A stretch of DNA of 64,000 bases from Phanerodontia chrysosporium. Its lineage: Eukaryota; Basidiomycota; Agaricomycetes; Polyporales; Phanerochaetaceae. The notes under the pieces were generated by a model. It made no database searches and had not been told where the DNA came from. It was given only the letters and a program-made list of their open reading frames with translations. Shown piece after piece: positions 42,511 through 53,896 of this stretch. The stretch lies in NCBI GenBank assembly GCA_001910725.1, contig MJGA01000041.1, positions 62,001 to 126,000 on the forward strand, read 5' to 3'. The translations under genes were made by a program, and so were the position numbers. How positions within the stretch are numbered: position 1 is the stretch's first letter; each line of letters begins with the position of its first letter.

Positions 42511-43039
42511 CGTGCGAGTAGATGATGGTGTGGTTTGAGAGCAAGAGGTGCCTTCCAGCGGACGAGCCAGGATATGCGGCATTCAGCGAAATCGGAGATT
42601 GAAACCATTGCCTCCTTATATGGCATGCCGCCAACCCTGGGACGTTCAAGCGAAGAGATGAAGCTCGTGCGGGTAGCGACGGCTGCGATGAGTCTCGTTC
42701 AAGAGTTAATATGAAACCTTCAAGCCTTCAGCTTCAGCTTCAAGCCTCAGAGGTGTAGAAAATCTCAAAGTCATCGCGGAACGATACTAGTAGGTGGCGT
42801 GGGACTCATCTGTGGCGGCAGACGACCCGGGTATATAGTTTTGCCTGCACACGGCGCCGCGTGTGTGTCACCGTTTAGGTAGTTAGGTAGTCCCCCTAGC
42901 TCACCGTTTTCGTAGCTTACAATAGTCTTGGGTTGTCTTTGACGAACCAACACCAGTCTCGGGCGCGGTCACCCTCTGTAACCTCGTTCATATGCTATAG
43001 ATCTCGTTCTCGACCTTGCGGGGCGGCTCAGCCCTTGAC
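42511..43039. other. intergenic
   Basis: Upstream region of HNH2; nothing recognisable. The GMC pseudogene fragments begin at its right end. Confidence 0.5.
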
Positions 43040-44049
43040 GGCACGCATATGCAGTACTTGCTCTTCGCGCCGACACCCTCAAACACATCGGGCGCTACTT
43101 TGCGTGAGTACTGTACGCCGACCGGAAGGTCGTCCTAAGGGCGGGGGCGATCCAGTCGCCTGCGCTTTGGGATCGACCCGGCGCGCGGGTCTGCTCGACA
43201 CGCTCGGTATTGAGGTCGTGGTGGCGTTCGAGGGCATCAGTCGGAACCTGCAGGACCAGGTCTGCCCCTAGTGACGCTGTCTCTCAGGTGTGTGCGTGCT
43301 GACATCCCTTCTTGCAGGCTGCCACGCCTTTTGCCGCGGGCTCGACCGCCAATGACACCGGGGACATCCTCTATGACAACGGTGGGTGCACGACTCCCTT
43401 GCTGGGGGCCCCGCCGCTGACGAGGGTGCCGCAGCGCCCGTCCTCGAGATGTTCTTCAAGTTCTACGAGCCGTCGCCGGACGGACTGGGCATCAACGTCT
43501 GGGGACTGCTCCCCTTCAGCCGGGGCAACCTCTCCATCACGGTGCACATTCCGCACCCTCTGCCGGTGCCGTCCGTTCATGCGCCCCACAGAGCCGCGAG
43601 CCTTTTGTGCCGCCTGCGATTCGCGTAGGGTATCTCGCTACCGAATTCGACGTCGCTGTTGCCGTCGCGGGCGCACGCGCGGCGCGGCGCCTGCTGCACA
43701 CGCCGCCGTTGAGCAGGATCGTAACCACTCAGCTGGTGCCGGGCACGACTGCGGTACCCAACGACGGCGACGGCGGCAGCGACGCAGCGTGGGCGGCGTG
43801 GGTGCGCGCGGCGTACATCTCGAACGACCACCCGGTCGGGACGGCCGCGATGATGCGGCGGGAGCTCGGCGGTGCGTGCACGGTTGTCTGCGCTGTGGTC
43901 GGGGCGGCAGTGCTGACGGGTATGCCCCAGGCGTCGTGGATGCGCGGCCGCGCTGAGGGTGTATGGCACAGAGAATGTGCGCGTCGTCGATGCGTCGGTG
44001 TTGCCGCTGCAGATCAGCGCGCACGTCAGCGCGACGTTATGCCGCTAGA
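43040..44049 (+). pseudogene. GMC oxidoreductase (aryl-alcohol-oxidase-like), decayed
   Basis: Fragments in several frames match the C-terminal half of secreted GMC flavoenzymes of the aryl-alcohol oxidase type: VVLRAGAIQSPALW, LGIEVVVAFEG with RNLQDQV, INVWGLLPFSRGNLSI, YLATEFDVAVAVAGAR, LLHTPPLSRI, the first catalytic His in NDHPVGTAAMM, and LPLQISAHVSATL with the second His. Such enzymes make H2O2 for peroxidases. The FAD-binding N-terminal half is absent, the frame breaks around 43180-43260 and near 43600, and an extra base near 43951 (GCGCGGCCGCGC) shifts the frame before the last motif. A remnant. Confidence 0.85.
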
Positions 44050-44359
44050 ACATGGGATAGTAAGCTCTTTCAGCTGTGAAAATCTGAATGATTTCGATTC
44101 TGAATAGCCTGCAGGACGATTTATGCCATTGCCTCGTAATCTTGATGTCTTGGGAATGAACGTGACTAGTCTTGGTTCCGCAGCCCAGATTTTCCACGAG
44201 GTCTGTTACTGGGGCTCGAGATTTGGACACCGCTAAGCAGATGTGACAACTAATTTGTTACCGCTGCTTTTTCTCTGGTCGCTTTCTACGCATCTTGAAC
44301 GAGAGAAGGAATGAGAATACATCTATCCAGGTGTGCTAGTGCTACAACATGAAAATGCA
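44050..44359. other. intergenic
   Basis: 3' flank of the SSZ1-like gene; nothing else recognised. Confidence 0.5.
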
Positions 44360-46415
44360 TTACGCAGAAGCGGCGACAGATACCGCGACCTTTTCACCAT
44401 CCGGCGCCTCGAGCGCGGTGATGCTCAGCTCGCCCGTTTCGCTGACGAGGATCTGCACTTCAAGTTTCGTCTTGAGACGACCGTCCGCCTTCTGCGCCTT
44501 GTTCGCGTCGAGGACGAGCGCGGTCAGGAATGTCTCCTTCTCGACCGTGCGCTCCTTCGTCTCGATCTCCTCCTCCTCTTCCTCTTCCTCATCGTCTCCT
44601 TCGACCTTCGGCGGTGTCTCCTTCGTGATCTTGACGCCCTCCTTCACTTCCCAGACCTCAAAACCGACCTTCTTCTCACCCTCGCCCTCGCCGAGGTCTA
44701 CGTCGAGGCGCACCGTGCGGCGGCATGGAAGCGCGGTCTCGCGGAGCACGACGGGCACCCACTGGCCGCCGAGCGCGTTGTCCACAGCGGCATCGGGGAA
44801 GACGAGGCCGACGGTGCGGGTCGTCGCCTTGGCCTGCTGCCAGCGGCTGCCGGGCGCGAACGCGGCCTTGACCTCGCGCTCCTCGTCGGAGCCCTCGCCG
44901 AGCGTCGCGAGAAGCTTCGCCTGGAGCGCCGCGCCGCGCGCGAGGATGGTGGTCGGGTCGCCAACGCCACCGCCGACAACCGTGCCGGCCGTGAACGGCG
45001 TGACGACGTCCTCGCGGAAGCCGAGGGCGAGCGCCTCGTCGAGGCCGGGCAGGCTCGCGGAGCCACCGACGTACACGATCTCGTCGACGTCGTAGAGGTC
45101 GAGGCCGGCACCCACAACGAGCTCCTGCACCTTCTTGTAGACGTGGTCGTAGATCGGGCGCATCTCCATGTCGAAGCGCAGGCGGTTGATCGCACCCGTG
45201 AAGTCGAGGCCGTCCTTGAGCGACTCGACCGAGCACGTCGCCGCGCCCGTCGACGCGGAGAGTGTGCGCTTCGTGTGTTCGACGGCGAGGCGGAGCTTCG
45301 CCTCGGCACGCTTGTCCTGCGCCTCAGTGGCAGGCGCGACGGTGAGCGGGGTCTTGGTCTTCTTCGTGAACTCCTTCGCGAAGAACTTGATCAGTCGGTC
45401 ATCGATCGCGTCGCCACCTACGGTGTGGTCGGACAGCGTCGCGAGCGAGTACGCGAGACCCTGGCGCACGGACAGCAGGGCGAGCTCGAGGCCAGAGGCG
45501 CCGAGGTCGACGACGAGCTGGGTGCGGTCTTCGGGCAGAGTGTCCTTTTCCGAGCGAGGCGCAGAGGTGGTGGTGACGACGGCAGCACCAGATTCCTCCA
45601 GAAGCTGCATGACGGAGAAGCCCGCCTCCTTTGCGGCCTCCTCGAGGGCCTTCTTCTGTTCGTCGCCGAACCAGCTGGGGACGGTAATGACGGCACCGTG
45701 CACCTTGCGGCCAAGGAAGTCCTCCGCGGATTTGACGAGAGATCCCAGGAAAATGGAGGTGACCTCGCTGACAGTCAGAATGCGGGTGGTGGCAATGGGC
45801 TCGTTCCTCGGTGTCGCGACATTCGAGGCGGAAGGTGTCGCAGCCGCAGAGGTGACTTTCGACGTGGGGAGGGGAGCAGGGGCGGGCTGGAGGATCTGAA
45901 CCTTGTAGGCAGGGGTGTCAGGGAGGTCCGGGTGCTGGATGACGGGTGCAGAGGTGGTAGGCTTGTCAGCAGGGATTTCAGAGAACCTACGTAGACGGTT
46001 AGAGTGAGATATCCATGTGAAGTCTATCCACGCACTTCTTGCCCAGCAGGTTCCTAAAGCCAACGATAGTGTTTTGAGAGTTCTTCACTAGCTGATGCTT
46101 CGCCTGGTTGCCGATGTACTGTAACAGCGTGTTAATTTGCGAGTAATACAGCAGGAATTTCAGACGCACCATCTCCTCGCCGTGGAATGCAACCGCGCAA
46201 GCAATCTGACGCTCTCCATCTTCGTTGGCAATGCAGTCCGCATTTCCCTCCTGAAAGATGGTCAGTCCGGGAGGCCAAATGGATGTTGCAATGCATACCT
46301 TGTTCAGGACCGCGATAGATGCGTAGGAATTACCAAAGTTGATACCGACGACGGTGGGGATAGAAGAGACCTCGATTGGCGCATCTGCGCTGCCGTTTGC
46401 CTGAGTAGCGGCCAT
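44360..46415 (-). CDS. SSZ1: SSZ1-type atypical Hsp70 of the ribosome-associated complex
   Basis: Four exons (46415-46299, 46250-46170, 46118-46036, 45986-44360), 635 aa. Hsp70 fold: VVGINFGNSYASIAVL at the N-terminus, ANEDGERQIACAV, AVITVPSWFGDEQKKAL, LVVDLGASGLELALL, VGGDAIDDRLIKFFAKEF, EHTKRTLSAS, and VGGSASLPGLDEAL. The first phosphate loop reads GINFGN where canonical Hsp70 has GIDLGTT, as in Ssz1/Pdr13 and unlike Ssa, Ssb or Kar2. The C-terminal part is short with a long acidic run, so it lacks a normal substrate-binding domain. Ssz1 pairs with the J-protein zuotin on ribosomes and assists folding of nascent chains. It is divergent from the USP5-type gene with about 340 bp between the starts. 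Confidence 0.88.
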
Positions 46416-46485
46416 GTTTTGAGGAAAATGAGAAGGAATGAGGAGAGAAAGCGAGGCACGTCCGAAATTTTGGGATAAGCGTTAG

Positions 46486-46500
46486 AACCTAACCCTAACC
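46486..46500. promoter_or_regulatory. telomere-like box in SSZ1/USP divergent promoter
   Basis: AACCTAACCCTAACC, two telomere-type units, about 70-85 nt upstream of the SSZ1 ATG. It contains AACCCTAA, the core bound by Tbf1-like factors at ribosomal-protein and other translation genes in many fungi. It could also be an interstitial telomeric relic. Confidence 0.55.
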
Positions 46501-46756
46501 GTCATCTTATCGCGCCTTAGTGCGGAGATTAGATAGGCGCCCATAAACCAGGCCTACGCGTTGGCCTGCACGAGCAGCCTTACCGCGACTTTATTGACGT
46601 TCTAAGCGCATCCTCCTCAGTTACCTACTCTAGCTTATCCAAGAGCCGCCCCGTTGACCCATTTGCCGGGAAGAATCCGTACAACTCTGCCCAGTTAGTC
46701 GGGGACGTGGTGCGGTAATCTTACCGGAGACTGACCAGGTACTCATATTCGCAGGC

Positions 46757-49699
46757 ATGGCTTGTCCGCATATCGGTGACCTAGCCCGTCTGCAACCTCC
46801 GCGTCTCTCTCAGTCTGTTCACCGTGAGGAGTGCACGCAATGTTTCGACAATCAGGTTCGTCATCCACGAAATCACCGGAGCCCCTTTGGTTCTTATGCC
46901 GTCGGGCTCAATCTGCAGGACCAGCCCTTGGGTATCGACGTCTGTCTGCACTGTTTCAATGGGGGATGCTTGGATCGTGATCGATCCCATATGCGACTGC
47001 ACATCGCAAAGACGGGACATGCCTTCACCCTGAATGTGAAGCGAAAGATGAAGCCTTCTGCGAACCGAGTGCGTCACTTGCCAGTTGAGACGCGTATATG
47101 CCCTGATTCTCTACTAGGCGGACGAGGAAGAGCCTCCCGCGAAAATGGCAAAGCTAGCTATCGTCGCCGATCGGGAAGAAGACAAGTACGAACATCATAC
47201 CGTCGTGAAATGCTGGAAGTGCAATCCCGAGACAGGTCTTGAACTGCCCACGGCCTCGGACGACTCCCAAGTTAAGGCAGTCGTCGATGGCGTCATGCAC
47301 TCTCTCTCTTCTGCGCGTCAGTCCGAGGTCAAGGCTTGGGAGGAAGAGATCACTGCATGCGAGCATACCCTTATGCTCGAGCAGCACGCCACCGGCCCGA
47401 TCCTGGAATCTGGTCTTGCACATTGCTCCCAATGTGAACTCAAGGAGAACTTGTGGCTCTGTCTCACGTGTGGCTCGCTCGGATGTGGACGGCAGCAGTT
47501 TGGCGGTCTGGGTGGCAATGGCCATGGGCTGCGGCACTACGAAGAGACGAAACACCCGGTTAGCGTCAAGCTGGGGACTATCACACCCGAAGGAAACGCA
47601 GGTATGCCAGTAGACTTGCCTGCTCGTGTCGCTACTAACATGCGTAGACATTTACTGCTACCAATGTAATGATGCCAGGTTGGATCCCGAGCTGCCTGCC
47701 CATCTGGCGGCGTTTGGTATCAACGTGGCGACTCAGACGAAGACGGAAAAGTCTATGACCGAGCTAGTACGTGCCGGGGATCTTCCTCGACGCTTATATG
47801 CTGACATTATCGCTACATAGCAAATCGAACACAATCTCAAGTTCGACTTCTCGTTGACAGACGAATCAGGGAAGGCCCTGGAGCCTGTCTTTGGGCCTGG
47901 ACTGACCGGCTTGGCCAACCTCGGAAACAGGTCAGCCCTCTCCGGTGTCAGATAATGCTCTCTTGCTCAATGGAACACAGCTGTTACATGGCTTCCGTCC
48001 TGCAGACCACATTCTCGCTTCCCTCGTTCCGCGCCCGCTACTACCCTTCTGCGAAGGACCACTGGCAAACGTGCCCCGAGACTCTTCCCGCAGAATGTCT
48101 CGACTGCCAACTGCACAAGCTCGCGGACGGCCTGCTGTCCGGACGCTACTCGCACCCTCGGCCCGCAGAGAGCGCGCCACCGAAGGCGACGAATCCGCTA
48201 GCTCACGAGTCGCCGACACCCGTGTTCCAGGAGGGCCTGCGCCCGAGCCAGTTCAAGGCGCTGATCGGCCGCGGGCACGAGGAGTTCTCGACGATGCGCC
48301 AGCAGGACTCTGAGGAGTTCTTCACGCACTTCGTCGGGGCGATCCGCCGGCAGCTGAAGAAGACGAGCGCCGGCCCGGACCCGACGGCGGTCTTCCAGTT
48401 CGGCATGGAGCAGCGCCTGCAGTGTGGGGACTGCCAGAAGGTGCGCTATCGCGTCGACGCGACGGACGTCGTCAGCGTGCCCGTGCCCAAGCGCGAGAAG
48501 GGCGTGGACGAGGAGGGGAAGGTGCAGTACGACGAGGTGCAGCTCAAGGAGTGCCTGGACATCTTGACTGGTGTCGAAGCCCTTGAGTACACCTGTCCGT
48601 CGTGTCAGAAGCAGGTGATCGCTAGGAAGTACGTACATTGCTGCTTGGCTTTCTCTCAGCTCTAACCACGGTGGCGTCTCAGGCAGGCGAAATTCGCGAC
48701 CTTCCCCGACGTTTTAGTCATCCATGCCAAAAAGTTCCAGCTCGTGAACTGGGTCCCAACTAAGCTTGGTATGCAGTAGCCGTCGTTCACCGTCTTCTGT
48801 TCGCTTATCAGGCTTGGGGGTCAGACATCCCGGTCATTCTGCCTGCGGATGATGTACTACAGCTCGATGAGTACCTTGGTCATGGCCTGCAGCCAGGCGA
48901 GACCGAGCTAACAGATGATAAAGATTGTAAGGCCTTTTGTCAACGTGTTCAGTGTACATAAAACGCTCAGTGAGACCCGCCCTAGCTGGCCCAGCTGTGC
49001 CCGAGTTCAACGCTGAAGCGATGGCGCAGTTAGAAGCTATGGGCTTCCCCAGCGTTCGCTGTCAGAAGGCGTTGCTTGCGACAGGTAACAGCAACGCGGA
49101 GGCGGCAATGGAATGGCTCTTCCAGCACATGGACGACCCAGGTATGTTTAACGCGCGATTACTTGGGTATATACTCACATCATCTAGACATCGATGCACC
49201 GATACAATTGACGGCATCAAAGGCTAGCAATGAACCTTCACAAGAACAGATTGAGATTCTTGCTGCCATGGGCTTTACTCCCGCTCAGGCTAAGAAAGCG
49301 CTCCGAGAGACCGTAAGTTTGTTCATTCGTCGCTAGTCCTCCGCGCTACCACTGAAACAACCTGCGCAGAATGGCGACACTGAACGAGCAGTTGACTGGC
49401 TCTTCTCGCACCCGGACGAGACCGGCGAAGAGCCAGCGTCGTCTTCTGAGCAGCCTGCAGCGCCTGCAGTCGGTGGCTCGACAACGCTGCCGGCACGGTA
49501 CCGGCTGAAGGCGTTCATCTCGCACAAAGGTCCGTCCGTGCATTCCGGCCACTATGTTGCACACATCCGGATGGCGGACCCAAGTGGGAGCGGAGACATG
49601 TGGGTGTTGTTCAACGACGAGAAGGTCGTAAAGGCCGATGCCGAGAGCGTCCGGGACCTCAAGCGGTTCGCGTACCTGTACGTATTCGAGAGGGCCTGA
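46757..49699 (+). CDS. UBP14: ubiquitin C-terminal hydrolase, USP5/Ubp14 (isopeptidase T) type
   Basis: Eleven exons (46757-46855, 46919-47068, 47118-47601, 47648-47766, 47821-47930, 47981-48628, 48683-48768, 48825-48926, 48986-49141, 49188-49312, 49370-49699) join in frame to 802 aa, the family length. Order: a first UBP-type zinc finger (CTQCFDNQ joined to DQPLGIDVCLHCFNGGC), a second (HCSQCELKENLWLCLTCG, CGRQQFGG, HPVSVKLG), the catalytic Cys box (GLANLGNSCYMASVLQ) created by a splice inside the Ser codon, two UBA domains inserted in the USP fold (MAQLEAMGF and IEILAAMGF), and the His box (HSGHYVAHIR). The enzyme disassembles free polyubiquitin chains to recycle ubiquitin. Its 3' part is duplicated in inverted form at 12715-13602. 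Acceptor 48824 was chosen over 48811 because only it keeps the frame (KLDIPVILPADD). Confidence 0.95.
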
Positions 49700-49872
49700 G
49701 TGACGTCGTGTTCGCATGGAAATGAAACAAATGACCTCGTCGACTGTACATCCTTATGGATTTTTTACGTCCTGCGTCGAGCCCCATGCCCATGCATTGA
49801 GTCGATAGCTCCCGGAACCGGAGGCTACTTTTACGACGACGCTTTGACCATAGAAGTAGATTTATACTTCCT

Positions 49873-50763
49873 TCACCTGAATTGCGGCAAGGCGATGGAA
49901 TCTGGGATAGGAAGCCCGGCGTTCTGGAACTTCATGTTCAACACGACTTTCCGCATGCGCGTCGTCCTCCACTCGCGCAAGGCCCCCTGCCAGTCCTCTT
50001 CGTCCTCCGCCGCATCCCGCGTCCACGCCTCCGCAAAATCAAGCGTCACCGCGCGCGTCGGGTCGTGGGCGGGGACGAGCAGAAAGTTCGCCTCGTTCGC
50101 GTCGGTGTGAATGATGCCGTGGCGCCGCAGGAGCTCGCCGCTCTCTACGATCTCGTGCAGAAGCGGGTCCGTGAGGCGGCGCGGGTCGAGCGCGTCGAGC
50201 GAGACCGCGTCGCGGATGTGCTCGAGGAAGAGCACGAACGGCGTGATGGAGTATGCGGGCGTCGTGCCGGAGAGGTCCAGCTGCTCCGCACCGAAGAAGA
50301 CGCGGACGGCGGAGCCCTGCAGCCCTGCGGCGCCGAGGTGGCGGTACGCAAGGCACTCGTTGTGGTGCTGCCATGCGCACTGCCTGTACAACGTGAGCTC
50401 CCATTCCACGACGTCCTCGTCATAGTCGACCTCGATCATCGAGGGCCCCTGCTTCGGGTTGAACTCGAACGTCCCGCCGTGCAGCCGCGCGGCGGCGGCC
50501 TCGTTCTCGGGGTACCACGGCACACCCTCGCCGCGCATGAATCGCGGGTCGAAGATCTTGACGACATAGGGCGTGTCGGGCTGTATTGGGCAGTGGGGCG
50601 GTACTTGTTCGAGTTTGACCAAGATGACTTGCGCGGAAGAACGCACGCTGGAGGAGAAGGGGAGGACTGTGGCGCACAGTTTTCCATGTTGGAGATGATG
50701 GATGGTGAGTGTTGAATCAGGGGTGAGATAGATCGGTAAGACTTTATGTGCGTCGGATGACAT
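49873..50763 (-). CDS. K1: kinase-like family protein
   Basis: Single exon, 296 aa. Kinase-like fold: a beta-rich start (YLTPDSTLTIHH, LCATVLPFS), VVKIFDPRFM with a candidate ATP-binding Lys, ENEAAAARLH with a candidate helix-C Glu, FVLFLEHI as hinge, HGIIHTDANEANFLL as catalytic loop (His-x-Asp and Asn kept) and TLDFAEAW where DFG would be, i.e. DFA. A glycine-rich loop is not evident. Six intact copies (K1-K6) lie between 49.9 and 59.3 kb. Similar kinase-like proteins are expanded in agaricomycetes; substrates are unknown. K1 is the parent of the truncated K0 at 9778-10383. Intact frame and a good ATG support function. Confidence 0.82.
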   Translation of the reverse strand: MSSDAHKVLPIYLTPDSTLTIHHLQHGKLCATVLPFSSSVRSSAQVILVKLEQVPPHCPIQPDTPYVVKIFDPRFMRGEGVPWYPENEAAAARLHGGTFEFNPKQGPSMIEVDYDEDVVEWELTLYRQCAWQHHNECLAYRHLGAAGLQGSAVRVFFGAEQLDLSGTTPAYSITPFVLFLEHIRDAVSLDALDPRRLTDPLLHEIVESGELLRRHGIIHTDANEANFLLVPAHDPTRAVTLDFAEAWTRDAAEDEEDWQGALREWRTTRMRKVVLNMKFQNAGLPIPDSIALPQFR

Positions 50764-51097
50764 TGATTCCTGATTGAAAGGGTGGAAGGTGTTCAACTGT
50801 GTTGAGGTCGTGTGCGCCTTCGGTGGTGTCAGAGGAAAGGTTTGCACACATCCTGATAGCGCCTCGATTCTGAGGGCGTCTGCTATCTCAAGTCCACATC
50901 GATGCCCGAGGCAGCGTGTCCTGGCTCCTCCATGTAGGCCTTTCCAGAATGCTTGTTTATTGTCAGATCATTCAACAATTCACATAGATCATCATCCATC
51001 TTCCACAGATACGGTCTGGACTTTGCATATGTACTACTTCTTCACCGCGCAACAAAAGCCGCTCCGACTATTCCACTATACATCACAGCATACATGA
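50764..51097. other. intergenic K1/K2
   Basis: Upstream region of K1; nothing further recognised. Confidence 0.5.
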
Positions 51098-51985
51098 CTA
51101 CGGGGCAGGCGGCAACTGGGCGATCTTTGGGATCGGCAGACCTGCGCCCCGAAGTTTGAAGTGAACCATAACCCGCCGATCGTGTTCGACACCCCACTCT
51201 CTCTTGGCGGCCTCCCAATCGGCCTCGTCCACGGCGGCGTCACGCGTCCACGACTCGGCAAAGTCGATCACGACAACGCGCACGGGGCTTGCGGCGGGGG
51301 CGAGTAGGAAGTTTGCCTCGTTCACGTCTTGGTGGATGACGCCGTGCTCCTGGAGGAGTCCGCCGGTGCCGATGATGGCGTGTATGAGCGGCTCGGTGAG
51401 GAGGCGCGGGTCGAGTGCGGAGAGCGGAACGGCGTCGCGGACGTACTCGAGCACCAGGACGAACGGGGAAATGGAGCGCGAGGGGTCAGTTTGTGAGAGG
51501 TCGAGCGTGCGCGAGCCGTAGAAGGTGGGGACCGCGAAGCCTTGCAGGCGTGCGAGGTGCGTGTATGCGCGGCACTCGTTGTGATGCATCCACGTCGTGT
51601 GCTCGAACCACGCACGCTCGAACTCGACAGGGTCCTCGTCGTGGTCCTTCCCCCGCATTGACGGCATCTGGCGCGGGTTGTACTGTATCTCACCGCCGTG
51701 AAGGTGAGCTGCTGCAGCCTCGATCGTGGGTGACCAAGGAGGGTCGTCGGCGCTACGCATGAAGCGCGGGTCGAAGATTTTGACGACGTAAGGCATATCG
51801 AGTTGAATCGGGCATTCTTGGGGTACATAGACGAACATGACGAGCGCGACTGGACAACTTGATGCGCCGCTTTCAGAGAAAGGGACGATTGTGGCGTGCA
51901 GCTCCCCAAACGCAGAGTGTTGTAGCGTGATTGTCGAGCCTGGCGTAAGATAGTCTGGAAGTGGTATGCGTTTGTGGGTAGACAT
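51098..51985 (-). CDS. K2: kinase-like family protein
   Basis: Single exon, 295 aa, same orientation as K1. Shares YLTPGSTITLQHS, VVKIFDPRFM, HNECRAYTHLARLQG, FVLVLEYVRDAVPL, HGVIHQDVNEANFLL and VIDFAESWTRD. The catalytic-loop Asp and Asn and the DFA Asp are kept. It lacks the extra Gly-Ala residues of K1 before LQG, as do K3 and K4. It is moderately diverged from its neighbours along the whole length, so the copy is not recent. Substrate unknown. Confidence 0.82.
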   Translation of the reverse strand: MSTHKRIPLPDYLTPGSTITLQHSAFGELHATIVPFSESGASSCPVALVMFVYVPQECPIQLDMPYVVKIFDPRFMRSADDPPWSPTIEAAAAHLHGGEIQYNPRQMPSMRGKDHDEDPVEFERAWFEHTTWMHHNECRAYTHLARLQGFAVPTFYGSRTLDLSQTDPSRSISPFVLVLEYVRDAVPLSALDPRLLTEPLIHAIIGTGGLLQEHGVIHQDVNEANFLLAPAASPVRVVVIDFAESWTRDAAVDEADWEAAKREWGVEHDRRVMVHFKLRGAGLPIPKIAQLPPAP

Positions 51986-52713
51986 AAGGTGCTACTGGTG
52001 ATGCCCACAATGTTATCGAAATACCACTGCGTCGCAAGGTTTCTTGGCAGAGTGTCAGACTCGATCGGAGGATGAGGAGAGTTTAAGCGAGGATGTCAGC
52101 CGCCGGGCTTCATTTGATGGGTAACTTGTGCGGTAATCCCACTAGGTACTGGTTTTCCACGTGCACCAACATTATATATAGATGTTTGAACGAACACAAT
52201 CAGCAGACTATTCTCTTCTGCATGTGCACGAACGACGATACCTTCCTAATCAGGACGCTGGAGCTGGAGCGAATCACAAGGGGGGAGCGGACTTTCAATG
52301 CCATCTCTCCGTCTGCGTTGCCTTTGCCCGTCATGGATAAGGCGCAACATCTGTATGTTATGCACTATTAAATATCGCAGGATAAACGCAGAAAGCATAC
52401 GGGGCTTGGTCGACAGACATTTCTGCATAGACAAGCGCGAACCTCACTGCCAAGCAGCAGATAGGAAACCTCCCGTTAGGGCTGCCGCGTACGTGAAGCG
52501 ATCCAACCACCTCTGCGCTCGTATGTCGTCCTGCATTATTCCTCCCTCACAGGTTCCAGCGAACCTTCTACGCGGCTCTCGGCAGTCACAGGCGCCTTGG
52601 CTATTTGTGGGCGCAATCGGCGGTCCCAGCTATCGGGTGCATAGACCCTACTAGTCAGCTTACATTCGTCCCATCCAGTCCATATCGCACTCACACTATC
52701 TCAGACGTGCACA
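51986..52713. other. divergent intergenic K2/K3
   Basis: About 730 bp between divergent starts of K2 and K3. No other gene seen. Confidence 0.5.
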
Positions 52714-53592
52714 ATGCCTCCTCCTTTCTGTGTACAGTTCCCAGATTATCTCCAGCCTGGCTCCACGATCACCTTGCAGCACAGCCAGCACGGCGAGCTG
52801 TGCGCCACAATCCTCCCATTTTACGCCAGCGCACAGTCAAGCACCCAGGTTGTCCTCATCAAGTTTGCATGTTCACTCCAGCATGGCCCGCTTCGTGCAG
52901 ATACCCCGTACATCGTCAAGATCTTCGACCCGCGCTTCATGCGCAACCCGACGACCCCTTGGGAGCCTGCGGTCGAGGCAGCCGCGGCGCGCATCCATGG
53001 AGGGGAGATCACGTTTAATCCAGGCCAGATTCCTTGGATGGGAGATGTTGAATACGAAGAGGACGCCATCGCCTGGGAGCGCCTGTGGTTCGAGCATACG
53101 GCGTGGATGCACCACAACGAGTGCCTCGCGTACAAACATCTCGAGCGCCTCCAGGGCACCGTAGTCCCGACGTTCTACGGCTCCGGCACGCTCGACCTCA
53201 GCAGCGCTGATCCCGCGCGCTCCATCTCCCCGTTCGTCCTGTTCTTGGAGTACATCCCCGACGCCATCCCGCTCTCCGCGATCGATCCCCGCCTCCTCAC
53301 CGAGCCCGTCATGCGCGAGATCATCAGCAATGGCGGACTCCTGAAGGACCACGGGGTCGTGCACACCGACCCGAACGAGGCGAACTTTCTTCTGGTTCCC
53401 GCGCATGCTCCGACGCGCGTCGTTGTGATCGACTTTGCCGAGTGCTGGACGCGCGACGCCGTCCCAGTGGAGGAGTGGGACGATGCGAAGGAGGAGTGGC
53501 CAGTCGAGCACCATCGGAGAGTGATGATACATATGAAGCTTCGACATGCGGGTCTGCCCATTCCGCCGTTTGCAGAGCTGCCCAAGGTCTAG
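52714..53592 (+). CDS. K3: kinase-like family protein
   Basis: Single exon, 292 aa, opposite orientation to K1 and K2. VVKIF is VKIFDPRFM preceded by YI; further motifs are HNECLAYKHLERLQG, FVLFLEYIPDAIPL, HGVVHTDPNEANFLL and VIDFAECWTRD. Closest by eye to K4, with which it shares the LRHAGLPIP/FLDADLPVP type C-terminus and the SGTLDLS segment. All candidate catalytic residues are present apart from DFG reading DFA. Confidence 0.82.
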   Translation: MPPPFCVQFPDYLQPGSTITLQHSQHGELCATILPFYASAQSSTQVVLIKFACSLQHGPLRADTPYIVKIFDPRFMRNPTTPWEPAVEAAAARIHGGEITFNPGQIPWMGDVEYEEDAIAWERLWFEHTAWMHHNECLAYKHLERLQGTVVPTFYGSGTLDLSSADPARSISPFVLFLEYIPDAIPLSAIDPRLLTEPVMREIISNGGLLKDHGVVHTDPNEANFLLVPAHAPTRVVVIDFAECWTRDAVPVEEWDDAKEEWPVEHHRRVMIHMKLRHAGLPIPPFAELPKV

Positions 53593-53896
53593 TGGATGAC
53601 CGCTTGCTTCAATGATAATAGTTGTGTAAAGTAGTAGTAGACTCGGAAACATAGTATTCAACGTTCCGTTTAGATAGACAAAGATAGCAGTGCACATGTT
53701 ATGAAATACTCCGTAGCAGTAGCAAGTATACTAGGCCTGGAAGGCAGGTGAGCAGTGTCATGGAACCCAATAAGAGCGTAGCGTTGGCGCGAAAGGGTGT
53801 CTTGCAGGCTTCTTCCTGCTCTCTTACCTGCCGTAGTTGTCACAGCCCTGGTGTAGTACTCGATCAGATAACACGCTCAATAACAGCGTGGACATT
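53593..53896. other. intergenic, convergent 3' ends
   Basis: 3' flank of K3 and of the small leftward gene. Nothing else recognised. Confidence 0.5.

Noticed and set aside
44333..45994. 553-codon open frame on the plus strand opposite SSZ1
   Set aside because: It is exactly antisense to the Hsp70 exon, has no ATG or domain, and arises from GC-rich codon bias of the real gene.
49882..50715. 277-codon plus-strand frame opposite K1
   Set aside because: Repeated as a shadow opposite several kinase-like copies because of shared codon bias; no independent support.
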